Assembly: GCF_033807715.1 (NCBI RefSeq)
Contig: NC_084587.1
Coordinates: forward strand, 13,683,017-13,747,016
Reading direction: 5' to 3'
Length of the DNA stretch: 64,000 bases
DNA from: Cololabis saira
Taxonomy: Eukaryota; Chordata; Actinopteri; Beloniformes; Belonidae
Of this stretch, positions 37,939 through 51,262 are shown one piece after another. Below the pieces are notes generated by a model that was given only the letters and a program-made list of their open reading frames with translations, made no database searches and had not been told where the DNA came from. Position 1 is the stretch's first letter. The number at the start of each line of letters is the position of its first letter. A program made the position numbers and the translations under genes.

Positions 37939-39896
37939 CTGCAGAGAAAGGGGACAAGGAGAAAAGAAGAAAAAGTAAATTTGTTGGGCAAGGTTGAACA
38001 GTATACATTAATTCTGTGTGCATGTGCTTGTGGGGAGGGTGTGTACCTAAGTTGTGTGACCCTGGGGAATGTGAGGGCACAGCTGGTAACTACAGAGCTG
38101 ATTGAAAACAACTTGCATCCTCGGGGCTTAGCCAATCTCTGACACACACATGCACACACATGCAAAATGACATCCCTGTTAAAATACTACACAAAATTCA
38201 ATCCTCTCAAATAAACAACAGCTGGTTGTGTGTTAATATGGCAGTGTGGGGAAGTGGATTGGAGCTCAACTAATCAGTCCCATAAAGCTCCGCTGAGAAT
38301 TCTTCTAATTGTGCCAAACTCTGAGCACCTCTGTCCTATTTCTGAACTTAATCATCTAAAATACCACAAAATTAGAGTTGGAATCCTTTTGCCAAGAGCA
38401 CTAATCTGGAGGGAGCCCACGACAGTACAGAGGAAATGAAGCGAAAGAATAAGAGAGTCAGAGAAAGGGAGAAGAGAGAGGAACAAAATGCAATGAATTA
38501 TAGAAAGAGGCAAAAAAGACCAGGATTAGCATCTTAATGTATGTGCCGGGAGACAGGGAGAAGAAAAGATCCCACAGCATCTCTTTCTCTCTCTTTTCTC
38601 TCCTCCTATTTTGTCTCCATACTCCTCTTCTCCGCTTCTCTCAGTTTGAATATCAATAGCTCTTCCTCACATTTCCACCCCTCTTTCCTTGTTCATTGCC
38701 TTTAAGGAACACAAGGAAAGAGAAGGTCACTGAGGAGGAACTCCGGTAATTATTACATGTTAGAAAGGAAAATAAAAAAAGTGAAGGAAACCAGTTGTAT
38801 TCTTTATAGCTGTGTGAGCAGGAGGACAAAACTTGTGCTGTTAGCTTTGATAAAAGGTTGCCAGTAAATGGGCATTTAAATTAGAAAACAATATCTGACA
38901 AATAAAAGGAGCAACTTTTGTCCTGTGCAAAGATATTTATACCAAAAAGGAGCTTTTTTTCACTGTCTGGCAGTTTGTTCAGCTTAGTTATCCAACTGTG
39001 AGGCTGTTCAACCTGTTACTAAAGGTATGCATGCTCTTCATTATCAAGAGCCACAGGATGGCGCTGGCACCGGATTAACACTTCACATGAAAGTTTTCTC
39101 TTCCAGTGCTAAACAACTCATATCGGTATAAAATGAAAACAGATTGTAACTGACATTTCAACTCGCACTGATCCTTATTTATTCATTGCTACTCGGTGTA
39201 AATTGTTTTTAAAGCCTGGAGGAAGATGTTACAATTTTAAACAGCCTACACAGACAATCAAGTGAGGTGTTGTGAAGCATGCACTATAAACAATTAGGAT
39301 AAATAAATAAAAACGTTTAAAGGGGCACGGAAAATGTATCTTTTCTATTAGGCTGAATTCCAAGTCAAAGAAGCGTGTTAAAAAAACAAACAAGAGAATG
39401 TACAAAATGTTAAATGTTGTAGTTTAGTTTAGTTTAGTTTTTAGTTTAGTTTATTTCGGTCATGACATTACAAAAAAAGAATAAAAATAAGACAAACATC
39501 AAAATAGCTTTTACCAAATTAAAAATAAAATAAAAATGACAACAAGGAAACGAATACACTGTTCGAAGAAAACATTACAAAAAAGTTACCACAAATAACA
39601 CCTAGACCGAAAAGGATGCAGAGTGAAGCGAAGCTTATTCATACCCTCAAAAGGATTATTTAAAGTAATGAAATAAAGCAAGAAGTAAGAGATAAGACTG
39701 CCAGTAAAACAAATTGCCTCCATGGGGATAACAAAGATTCCTCGAAAAAATAAGAAAGAAAAAAAAAGGTGCAGTCTACATGTTTCCTTCAATCCTTGAA
39801 CAATCAAATCACCAAATAAAAGCATTTCATGCATCATCCGTCCCGCTGCCTGGCGCTGAAGTTTGTGTCGGGGAGCAGCAGCGGCTCGCCGCTTAC
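37939..39896 (-). other. ndst3: ndst intron 1 (1958 bp)
   Basis: Bounded by donor AGAG|GTAAGC (39897/39896) and the acceptor at 37939-37940. Both sites are close to consensus. The upstream part holds a retroposon 3' end at 39419-39650; otherwise no feature was recognised. Confidence 0.75.
39419..39650 (-). mobile_element. LINE/SINE 3'-end fragment with (AAACT)n tail
   Basis: On the minus strand it contains GAATAAGCTTCGCTTCACTC, CCTTTTCGG and ATGACCGAAATAAACTAAAC, ending in several AAACT units (39419-39455). This is the layout of a widespread fish retroposon 3' end. Family and left boundary are uncertain. Confidence 0.5.
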
Positions 39897-40171
39897 CTCT
39901 AACCCGGGCTGGGGCGCTGTGGTGCCGGCGCGGGCTTGGCAGTGGAGCCGGTGAGGGAGAGGGAGAGGGAGAGGGATGATGCTGCTGCTGGAGCTGCTGC
40001 TGGAAATGCGTCCGCATCGCTCCCGTGATGCTGAGGCGTCGTGCCATCCTCCTCTCCACCTCTCCTAGAGCCGAAATCATCCGTTCTCGTCCCCCCCTTT
40101 CATCATCATCCTCCCTCCTTCTCTCTTTTTTCGCTGTGGCCACTTGTTCCCGAATCTCGGTTTATTAAAGT
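39897..40171 (-). other. ndst3: ndst noncoding exon 1 (predicted)
   Basis: The 3' end is fixed by a strong donor GTAAGC. The 5' end is predicted from a TATA box at 40191-40197 and an initiator match CCACTTT with its A at 40171, about 26 bases downstream of the TATA start. The exon is GC-rich with GGGAGA and CAG-type repeats. It has two upstream start codons: one short frame of 10 codons (40109-40077) and a second of 72 codons beginning at 40080, whose start overlaps the stop of the first. NDST genes generally start with a noncoding exon, in agreement with this model. Confidence 0.65.
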
Positions 40172-40520
40172 GGGTTGGAGGAGGGTGGGATTTTATAGGT
40201 GAAGGCAGCTCCGACGTGTCGGGCTGCCCGATACCGACTGGCTTGCCGTGCGTAAACGCTGTGGTCTAAGTGAGCCGACACACAAGCGGTGGCGAGCGAG
40301 TGAGTAAGCGGGGGGCGGGAGGCAGAAGCGAGAGAAAGGGAGGGAGGGAGGGAGAGGGGGTGTCGGTTTGATTGACACAAACAGCCCTTTTCTCGGGCAT
40401 CAGCAATCACGGGCCGGGTAAAAGCTCACGGCCCGTTAGTTGGTGTTAGTTGGATGAGGGATGTCACACACGGATACGCACCGGTGCAAGTTGATGGTGC
40501 GCCTTGCTGATTCTCTCTCT
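40172..40520 (-). promoter_or_regulatory. ndst3: predicted ndst core promoter and CpG-rich upstream region
   Basis: Minus strand TATAAAA at 40197-40191 preceded by a GC- and CpG-rich segment extending to about 40450 (CpG-richness continues into exon 1). Short GAGA and GGGA runs lie at 40318-40358 and 40513-40530. No enhancer motif can be singled out with confidence. Confidence 0.55.
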
Positions 40521-40600
40521 CTCTCTCCCTCTGCTTAGACAAGTTGTTGCAGCACTCAAGGATAAATGGAAGAAAAAGGGAGGACTGTATGGATTACAGC

Positions 40601-41349
40601 CAGTACTCGAGTTGAGGGGGGATGAGGGGGGATGAGGGGGGATGGCATCCCCCCTGAAATAAAAACGGTCCAAGTCATCCCCCCTGTAAAACTGACATCC
40701 CCCCTTTCCATCCATTATGTCATTTCATCAATGAATGTGGTATTACTGATATTTCAACATTTAGAGTCATCACCAGAAAAATAACACCAGAAAAATAACT
40801 TATTTGACAATTTTCACCTGTTTTAAGTAAATTTTCACTTGAAATAAGTAGAAAAATCTGCCAGTTGCAAGCAAAAAAATCTTGTTCCACTGGCAGATTT
40901 GTCTGCTAATTTTAAGTCAAAATCTACTTGAAATAGATGAAAATTGTTGTTTTTTCCAGTGATGAGTCTTGTTTTAAGTGTAATGAGATTTTTTTTTACT
41001 AAAATGAGACATTTTAACTAGAAATAAGACAAATATTCTTTTTAAGATTTTGAGTTTTTGCAGTGATCCATTTTACTTACTACTTACTTTACTAATCATA
41101 TGGAAGTTCAGAAAACTGTTTTTTATTGTTGTGTTTTGATGTATTTGATGTAAGCCCAGTGGATATTTAAAGCTTACAGAAGGCTGCATTTAACTGCTGC
41201 TATGTCATTCCTGCAGTATTTCTGCAGCTGTTTTGGTCAGTGCTATTATTTGTAATATATTATATTATTTGTAATCAGCACAAATTATCTGTCCCCATAT
41301 GATAAAATCCACCATCCCCCCTGATTTCTTTTTTACAACTCGAGTACTG
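40601..41349 (+). mobile_element. hAT MITE copy 2 (749 bp) with 8-bp target site duplication
   Basis: Begins CAGTACTCGAGTTG and ends CAACTCGAGTACTG, a perfect 14-bp inverted repeat, and is flanked by ATTACAGC at 40593-40600 and 41350-41357. Highly similar to copy 1 at 3877, but with one extra GGGGGGATGA unit near the left end and loss of one arm of the internal 22-bp hairpin. It sits about 430 bp upstream of the predicted ndst start site. Confidence 0.93.
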
Positions 41350-41357
41350 ATTACAGC

Positions 41358-43718
41358 AAGGAGGAAAATCTATTCTGAGAAAGAGAAAGAAAGAAAAAAA
41401 AGAAAATGATAAAGACAGGTCATTCATGATCATTATTATTAAAAAATACACCTTTTTTTTCGATCCACATGTGAATCTCATTAGGCCTGCTTCTGTGAAG
41501 TGTCATCAAGCAGCCACGGCCTGTCAGTCATAGTGTTTTAACTTGATTAGGTGTTCCCTTTTCACTCTCGGCAAGTTCATCAATCTCTCTAACCTATTTG
41601 TACTGACACATTCTTACTCACGCAAACCTCAGTGGGGCTGGTGGGCCCCTCATTCACATTATAATGCTCTTACAATAGAGCTTATTTAGTATGTGTGTGT
41701 GTGCGCATGTGGTGTGCGTTTGAGAGGAGACACAAGTCAGCGTGTGAAGAAAATGTATGAACTTAAAAGAGAGATACACTATTGTGTTCTCAGGGAGGCC
41801 AGGCCACTAATCGGAGATGTGGAGCACTGATTTAAAATTGTTTTTAGTTACAAAGGCTAAGACACCCAAAAAAGAGTTGTCATGATTAGCAGTTTAAACG
41901 CCCTGCATGTTCAGTAGCACGTCAATCGCTTTGCTAATTATTGTATTGATTTTGGAGATTTATTACATTTTTCTCACAAAGTTTTTATTTCTCAGTTTCC
42001 TGGATCATCCCACATGCTCTGCTCCTATCAGACCTATTAAGACTGTCTATGATGTTTATATCAGTAGAGTGTGAAGGTCAAGCCCCCTGGCTCTTGTATC
42101 CTTAGGTGATCCCTTGGGAATTTCTAGTTGTGTTTATAAAATTGCAGTCTTGCAATTGAAGACATTCGCTTCACATTTAGTTTTAAGGATAGTGAATCAT
42201 TGACTGCAGTGCATCCCCAAAGCTTCATCAATCTCTCTATCTATGCAAAGATGCGATTGTTTCTTCAAACACACCTTCTATTTTCCATCACTATCTGAAG
42301 ACTCATTTTCAAGATGCATCAGCATTTTTAAAATGTTTGAAATTAGAGTTTCTTATCATAAATTATGTGGTGAAAATGTAAGGAAGGTTTTGTTCTAATG
42401 ACTCTTGGATGAAGGTCACATTTGTGCAAGACTGTGGGCTGCTGTAAAAGAAAGGAATGGTAAAAAAGAAATATCAGCCACTCAAGCTTTTTTTTTTCTT
42501 TATTCTCCACCGGTTTTGTGACCATGATATCATTAAATTGAATAGCATTTTTTTTTCTGTCCAAAATGACTTGCAGTAAAATCAATAAAATCTACATTAA
42601 CTTACAAAAGAACAGTTTAACTGAAAAGGCCAAATGCATCACTTGAAGGTGGCCAGCGTCTGCTGACAAACTGTCTCTGCTAATGTTATTTTAACATCAA
42701 CAGACATCAACAGGCTTCGGCTACATCTGCAGCTCTGCGTGGTGTAAACAGCAGGTTAGCAGCATGTGAAAGAAGACAATTGGTCAGCAAGCCCCCCCAC
42801 TCACAGCTATAGAGCATTTCCTCTGCCCCTGCTATAAACTGAGTAAAAATATCATTGTTGCACTTAATTCTTTGGGTAAATTCTTGTCAGTTGACAATTG
42901 AAGTTGGAAGCTGTTGCCATCATCTCCCTGATGATTATTTTACACTTAGAAAAGCTTGATTTTTTATTTCCTGCCTTCACCAGTCCAGCAGAAATCAGTA
43001 AAATCAAACTAAATGGTTCTTAGGGGTTTTCCTCCAGGCATTTTAGGCCCATCAGTTCATTCTTAAATGTGACGTATGTGTGACATTAACTATGATCTTA
43101 TGCCAAATTATTAAAATAAAACCAATACACAAGATATAAGATACAGTCTAAGTCCAAATGCAGGTAATGCACAAGTCAAGTGAAAAGGGCCCAAGTCCAT
43201 TTCAAGACACAAGCCCATGATATTAGGGCTGGTGTCCATTATTCCAGAAACTTCAGAAATCTATCTTGCTTTGCAGGACACTAAATATTGACCATTTGGA
43301 TTTTCAGAGTCTGCTTAGAACTGCTTAGAAGAGCTTGCAGCCAGTGTTTGTTAGCATGAGTTCTAAGGATTTTTATAAAGCTTTTAAAGTGATCAATGAT
43401 GCATCTTATCTGACATTTCCTAATGATTGTTGATGAGGCGTAGTCCTTACAATTAAAGAAGTCTGAGATCTTTGTAAAAGTTGTCCTAGAGTTCAGTTCT
43501 CTTGAGGAATCCAAACTTTGTGCTTGGACTTTTGTCCTACTCTCACAGATGGTAATGAACTGTGGGTAGTGATCAAAACAATGAGATTGTAAACAGAAGC
43601 GGATTAAATTAGTTTCCTCATGGACTCTCCCTTTGTGATAGAGTGAAATAGTAATCAGAGCCTCTTTGCTTAGGCAGACAATCCCAAGAACCAAACCAAA
43701 AGTAAACACGAGTTAATT
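41358..43718. other. noncoding sequence, no feature recognised
   Basis: AT-rich. Only short homopolymer and TG runs are visible. Confidence 0.5.
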
Positions 43719-43893
43719 GATGGATGGATGGATGGATGGATGGATGGATGGATGGATGGATGGATGGATGGATGGATGGATGGATGGATGGATGGATGGA
43801 TGGATGGATGGATGGATGGATGGATGGATGGATGGATGGATGGATGGATGGATGGATGGATGGATGGATGGATGGATGGATGGATGGATGGAC
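43719..43893. repeat. (TGGA)n microsatellite, about 44 units
   Basis: A 175-bp uninterrupted tetranucleotide run. Apparent Met-Asp-Gly-Trp or His-Pro-Ser-Ile frames are repeat artefacts. Confidence 0.98.
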
Positions 43894-46800
43894 AATACAA
43901 AGTCAAAGTAGTACAATCATCTTGTCAAAAGTGTTGAAAATATGGCAAATCTTTGACTTTTATGGAGTTTGGTGATCAGTTTGTTGTTCAGTTAATAATT
44001 TGCTATGGATGCCAAAACAGGGTGCCAAAACTTTTGCATGCCAATTCACGTTTAATGAATAACAAATACTTAGAAGGAGAAAAAAAACAAAACAAACACA
44101 CACAAAATAATGTACCTTTCATATCCATTTTACTTTTCCTTAAGTGGTTACTTTTTAACATTTACACCCGTTCTTGAGTCTACTTCTTATTTGAAACATC
44201 CCAATTTTTTGGCTGATTTTTATTGCGATGACTAAGCATTAGCGTTGAGGAGCAGAGCTTGAATGAAGCTCAACAGCCAAAATACCATCCCCTACAGAAC
44301 AGAATCCAGTGATAATGAAGGTTTGGACCGTGTGATTGTGTTTCTATGTAAATTAGTGTCAGTGGGTGAAGTGTAATTAGAGAGGCTGTTCACCCATTTC
44401 CTCCGCCTGACAAGCAAGGACCACTCCAGCTCTGGTGTTAGGAGGAGACAATAGGCCAGAGATGAAAACCAGACAGCTGCACACGGGGTACAATGTAGGT
44501 TATATGTGTCCATGCATGCATGTGCTTTAATGTTAAAAGTGATTATGGCAACATTCACCGCCACAACCCACACAGTAATAACTGCTGAGGGGAGCCGCAC
44601 AGGCGCAAACACACACTTGTGTAACCGTATCTCCTCCTTGCCTAACGCACAGCAGCGCACGCAAGGATGCAGACACTCACACAAAAGCATGTGAGAGCAC
44701 ACGCAACAAAGGACTGTGTGAAAAGTGTCAGAGCTGCCATGTTCAACTAGCACTCCAACTATTAAACGGAGGGCAGCACGGAGATAAATGAGAGGGAGCA
44801 AAAGCGAGAAAAGGGAGAGTGCTTGTTGTCTTCATCAGATGCCTTTTTTTTTTTTTTTTTAAGTGAGAGATAACAGAAGAGGAGCACACGAGTCCCCGTC
44901 TCCCTGCTGAGAGCTAAATGGGGGCTCTGCGCCTGTGTGAGGCCTGAAGAGAGCAAATGGATCTCAAGTGTAAAAACAGGGACAGACATTATCATCGCGA
45001 CGCATCACATTATCGCAGGAGTCATGGCAGCGAGGCATTCAGACACCATTCACACCATGGCCCCTCTAATTATAAACAAAACAAAACATTGGGCAGACTG
45101 TTGCATGTTTGATCTTTACACATCCTGCAACACGTGCTCGCGTAATGATTCTTTTCTCTTCTGGGTGACTCCACAAAGGGCTAGGATCTAAACCAGCAGC
45201 CGTCTGAAATGCATCAGCTCTCCACCTCCCGCAGTGGAAACAACAACAGGCTCGACAAACCAAGGTGCGGTGGTTGCACAATGCTGTTGCCAATTCAGTG
45301 ATTCCTGCTTTTGTTTTCGGTGGCTGCACGTACGTGAGTCTGTGTGTGGGATCAAGCCATCCACTCACTCCTGACCCCTCCCCAAGACTGCCGGTCTTTA
45401 CACTTAGGTGTTCTCTTAAGGGCTCTAAGGCTAAGTGAAAGCAGCTCACCCCCCACCCCTTCCTCTCTCCCCATCTCACTCACCATCCCCCCTAACGCAT
45501 TAGCGAAAATATTATTTGTCCAATCAATACAGCACTTGCAGATTGATAAGCCATAGATACACTTGCTCAGCAGCACTCATGTGTACACATGCACAAAGAC
45601 AAAGAAAAAGAGATTGTCTTTCTCCATCTTTGGGTCAAGACCTGAATCAATCTATTACTGGAATGCCGCCAGCGGCAGGATAACCATAGCAACGTACAAC
45701 AGCAAACCATATTCTGGTAAGAATATCATCACAACGATTTTTCTTTTTTTAGAAAAACATTTAGGTTGTTTATTTTTGCCGAATCGATCACACACAGAAT
45801 AGTCTTGACAAGAAAAACAACAAATCTGTAATATCCATTGTAATCATTTGGACTGAAATGTTGTCAAATGTCCAATTTTGACATTTTTTCACACGTTTTT
45901 CTGGCTGTCTTTGAGTGTAAATCTCTCTCACAGTAACACAAAGGACATGAAGACAGTTACAAAACGATTAATGGAGAAAGAAAAAAAAAAATCCCGACGC
46001 ATTGAGAGCGCAATCAAACGTACATGAGTAAGATCACAGCGGTGTACTTTCGGTCTGAGCATGTTTTTCTTTGTGACTCATTGTAAGACAGGAAGTGGTT
46101 CACCAACAAGAGTGCAGTTCTTGACATATTCGGGGACAATATTGCCTCCACACACACAGAAATACACGTAAAAAACGAACACACGTATACCACAAGATCA
46201 TGCACAACACCCACACATCGCTGTAAACAACCCAGCACTCCCACACTTTCGCTTGCCACAAAAACTGGGAGGCTTGTTGCTTTCAGAGTGACAGCGTGCA
46301 CCTTCGTCTCCTATCATATCAACACTTCTTCTCAGCACTGATTGCAAGTGATGTTTCTGACAGACAAAAAGCCACAGAGCATGCGGCAGCAAACTGTGTG
46401 CAGGAGTGCGAGGGGTTCTTGCACAATCAGCACCACATGGGTCATATGAAGAATTAAATGATAGAACTGGGAACAAGAGTAGAGAGAAAAGACAGGGTTG
46501 GCTGTCAGAGGGCACATCAGTGATCAGATCTCACAGCCCTGCAGGGACAGAGGGGTAAAGTGATCCATCCCCATCTCTCTCTGACCTTGTTCACTCCCGG
46601 CAAAAAACCTGCCTTACAACCCCAAACTAAATATGATACCTCCACATTCTGCCTCCCCCTCCTCCTCCCCCTCCCTTTTTCCCTGGTAATAAATCGTGCT
46701 GTAATTACCAGGCAGGATCAATAGCAGTCACATCACTCCTCTCCTCTTCTCATCTCCCTGGTCTGCAAACTGACACTAACGTGTTCATCCCTTGCTGTCC

Positions 46801-47980
46801 GCCACTTTTATAGATCTGTGAGCAATTGATTGCATCCTGTTTCAACTGTATACACAAAGGCAAACATGCAAAACACAGGTACACACTCAAAGGATTCATA
46901 CACACAAACACACACACAGACACACAGGGATTCAAGCACACAGACGGAGATGGACAGTCACAGCCGTGATTATGAGACTTGAACGCTACGGGGGGGGCAT
47001 AGGTCTCAGTTGCTATTGGAGACATCTCTTCAGCTGAGCGAACGATAAAGACTAACCTGTTTCTCCGAGAATAGATCATCCCAACCCCTGTCTAATTAAA
47101 GAAAGGACAAGGATGAGAATCACATGGTCGTTCATGCAGTGTGAACTTTGAAAGTTCAAATTCAGTAAAGGCTGGAAGTGTATATATATATATATATGTG
47201 CATATGCATACTATATACGTATACTATGTGTGAGTATATGTGTGTGTGAGTGTGTGTATGCGCATCCGAGCATGATCATTCAAGTGTAACGATGTCTGAT
47301 AAGATATTAAAAATATCCTTGGGAGCAAGATAAATATTCACACCTTTATATTAACTGACTTTTAATTCCACCCACACATATGTGGACGCTTGATGGTTCT
47401 GTGTAAATGAAAGGATGGAAAGGTAGATGTTTTCGTCTCTTAGCGCATCATCTTAGCAAGAGGACGAACAAGGAAGGTTTAAATTACACATCTATTCTTC
47501 AGAACATTTGAAACTTGAGCCTGCCTGCCGTATTAGGGAACTACATTTCCATTGCCATGCAGATTTCATCCGTCTTTACGTGTCCGGAGCCAGATAATAT
47601 AAATAAATTAAACTTTAATCATCTCTCCAAGACTTGCCTTTCATTTGACATTGCAATATTTGGGCTCCAGTAATACTTTCAAGGAGGCCTGGAGGTTTTT
47701 CGGGGCAAGTATAATTCCTTTAATATACACATTAAATTAAAAAAAAAACTCTTTGGGTCCACCTTTTCCTACCTGCAAGCGAGATATAACACTACGTCTC
47801 GAACTCGAAAAGTTTAAGACAGCATTTTCCAGGCTGGATGATTTCTACTCCCTATTATTAAGACTATCAAAAACTCTCTTAAAAGCCTCAAGCTCATGCA
47901 AAATGTTGGATCAGAATACTGATGGACCTGGCAAATAAGATCGTGTTTCTTCCATTTTGAGCTTCTTTTTTTTTTTTTTT
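43894..47980. other. noncoding sequence, no gene recognised
   Basis: Contains CA-rich tracts (about 46850-46940), a short TA run at 47181-47200 and homopolymers. The longest open frames are cysteine/histidine-rich by-products of CA/TG sequence. Confidence 0.5.
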
Positions 47981-48082
47981 AATCCTCACTGGCTCCCTGT
48001 AAAATCCGGAATATTATTTAAAGTCCTTCTACATGTAAAGCCTTTAATGCCCGACGACATTCCCTCAGAGACAGAATGATGA
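47981..48082 (+). pseudogene. LINE reverse-transcriptase ORF fragment
   Basis: Starting at 47987 the plus strand reads HWLPVKSGILFKVLL, matching the HWLPVxxRIxFKxLLL motif found near the end of the reverse-transcriptase ORF of many fish LINEs. The frame stops within about 30 codons. It is preceded by a T run, and only this fragment remains. Confidence 0.45.
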
Positions 48083-49010
48083 CAAAAATGGAAAATCTAT
48101 TGATAGATGATTTGGGGCTCGTTTGTGTAAGAATACCATGTAACATTATGCAACAAAGACAAATGTGCATAGTAGATTCGTCCATGATGTCAAAGAAAAT
48201 AAAGGACCCATGATTTAAGTAAGGGTTAGGGTTTGCAAATATATAACCTAGTGAAGAGTCCAAACATAAATCTCAAAAAGTCAGGCAAAAAAGGGAAACA
48301 ACTTCATCATCATCTTTTTGGTTAAATGGCAAGAAGGTGCATTACTTCCAGTTCAAATCCAAATATTAATTCATCCATCCATTAACCATACCTGCTTCCT
48401 CCCATTCAAGGCCGTTCAGATCCGCTGGAGACTATTTAAGATGTCTTAGGGCAAAAAGCCACGAATATTTTCAAATTAAAACCAAGATATTTTATTGTGC
48501 AACGGCATGAGAAACAAGTCGGCACACTAATCACGGACGAAGATTCTACGATCTACTAATTAGCTGATTAGGTAGTCATGTCTTGTCAGGTTCTCCCTGA
48601 CAATATCAATAAAGCCTACTGAAAGCTGAGCAGGCGTACTCAAAGCAACACATTTCGCACCACATTTATGGTTGCACGCATCAAAATCAAGCATAAGCCC
48701 CGACAGGTTCACACTTCTCTCACTGAGATATTCGCTCAAATAAAAACACACTCGTGTCTCACAACCCCACATTACAACTCACTCGCCGTTCCCGGAGAGC
48801 TCTCACTGCAGGAGGAGGCGATAATTTGTGGAAACTTACAGATTTGAGCTTTCAACAGGGATTCTGTTTGGACTCATGCTAGGGATGGAGGTCGATGCCC
48901 GCTGAGGCTGTTGCAGTTACGAGCTCCTTTACCGACAGCAGAAGCCATGAAGAGTGTTGAAGATATCAGTTTTATTACAATAAACTGACTTCATTTTAGA
49001 CCACGAATGC
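48083..49010. other. noncoding sequence with a possible dispersed-repeat start
   Basis: TTCATCCATCCATTAACCAT at about 48370 resembles the opening of a common fish dispersed repeat, but the match is short. Nothing else was recognised. Confidence 0.35.
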
Positions 49011-49018
49011 TATATAAC

Positions 49019-49865
49019 TAGGGTTGCCACCCGTCCCGTAAAATACGGAATTGTCCTTTATTTGAGAAAAAAATGTTGCGTCCCGTATTGAACTAATACG
49101 GGACACGATTTGTACCGTATTTTCATGAACTTTTACACCATATTCTAGTTGAATTATTGAAATAAATTAACTTTTACACCATATTCTAGTTGAATTATTT
49201 AAATAAATTAACTTTTACACCATATTCTAGTTGAATTATTGAAATAAATTAACTTTTACACCATATTCTAGTTGAATTATTGAAATAAATTAACCTTTAC
49301 ACCATATTCTAGTTGAATTATTGAAATAAGTTAACTTTTACACCATATTCTAGTTGAATTATTGAATTAAGTTAACTTTTATACCATATTCTAGTTGAAT
49401 TATTGAAATAAATTAACTTTTACACCATATTCTAGTTGAATTATTGAAATAAATTAACTTTTACACCATATTCTAGTTGAATTATTGACATAAATTAACT
49501 TTTACACCATATTCTAGTTGAATTATTGAATTAAGTTAACTTTTACACCATATTCTAGTTGAATTATTGAAATAAATTAACTTTTACACCATATTCTTCA
49601 CCTGTATCTATATTCTACATCTGGGCAGATGTGGACATACGTAGCATAGGAGGATATTTCAGCTGCTAGTATGGTTGTCTGTCTGTACAGTCATGCAAGT
49701 TCAATGCTATTAAAGCACTTTAAACTTTAAATCAAAGCATTTTGTTTTTTCATATAAAATAAACACATTTTTATTCAGTTTAGAAGTTTTGGGGCTTTTT
49801 TTTGGCTCCTGCGCTGCTGAAATCAGGGCGTCCCTTATTTCTATTTCTGAAAGATGGCAACCCTA
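49019..49865 (+). mobile_element. hAT MITE (second family, 847 bp) with 8-bp target duplication
   Basis: Termini TAGGGTTGCCA and TGGCAACCCTA (the right end carries one extra base pair mismatch inward) are flanked by TATATAAC at 49011-49018 and 49866-49873. Subterminally there is a hairpin GTCCCGTATT/AATACGGGAC. Most of the interior is a 41-bp tandem repeat. No transposase is present. Confidence 0.92.
49129..49596 (+). repeat. 41-bp tandem repeat, 11 units plus a partial
   Basis: Units start ACTTTTACACCATATTCTAG and recur every 41 bp from 49129 to 49580, differing at only a few positions. The array is wholly inside the hAT MITE. Confidence 0.95.
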
Positions 49866-49873
49866 TATATAAC

Positions 49874-51240
<1,367 letters not shown>

Positions 51241-51262
51241 AGTGGTACACTGAACCATTTGA

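Noticed and set aside
39586..40143. A 185-codon frame across exon 1
   Set aside because: It begins with GTG, not ATG, and runs through the strong splice donor at 39896 into intron sequence. Only the 72-codon upstream frame from the ATG at 40080 is plausible.
44292..44801. A 169-codon minus-strand open frame
   Set aside because: Cysteine/histidine-rich translation of TG/CA-rich DNA, with no domain, no splice context and no similarity I recognise.
48215..48240. Interstitial telomere repeat (GGGTTAGGGTTT)
   Set aside because: Fewer than two full units; within chance expectation.
49129..49596. CRISPR-like regular repeat
   Set aside because: Units follow directly on one another without spacers and sit inside an hAT MITE.
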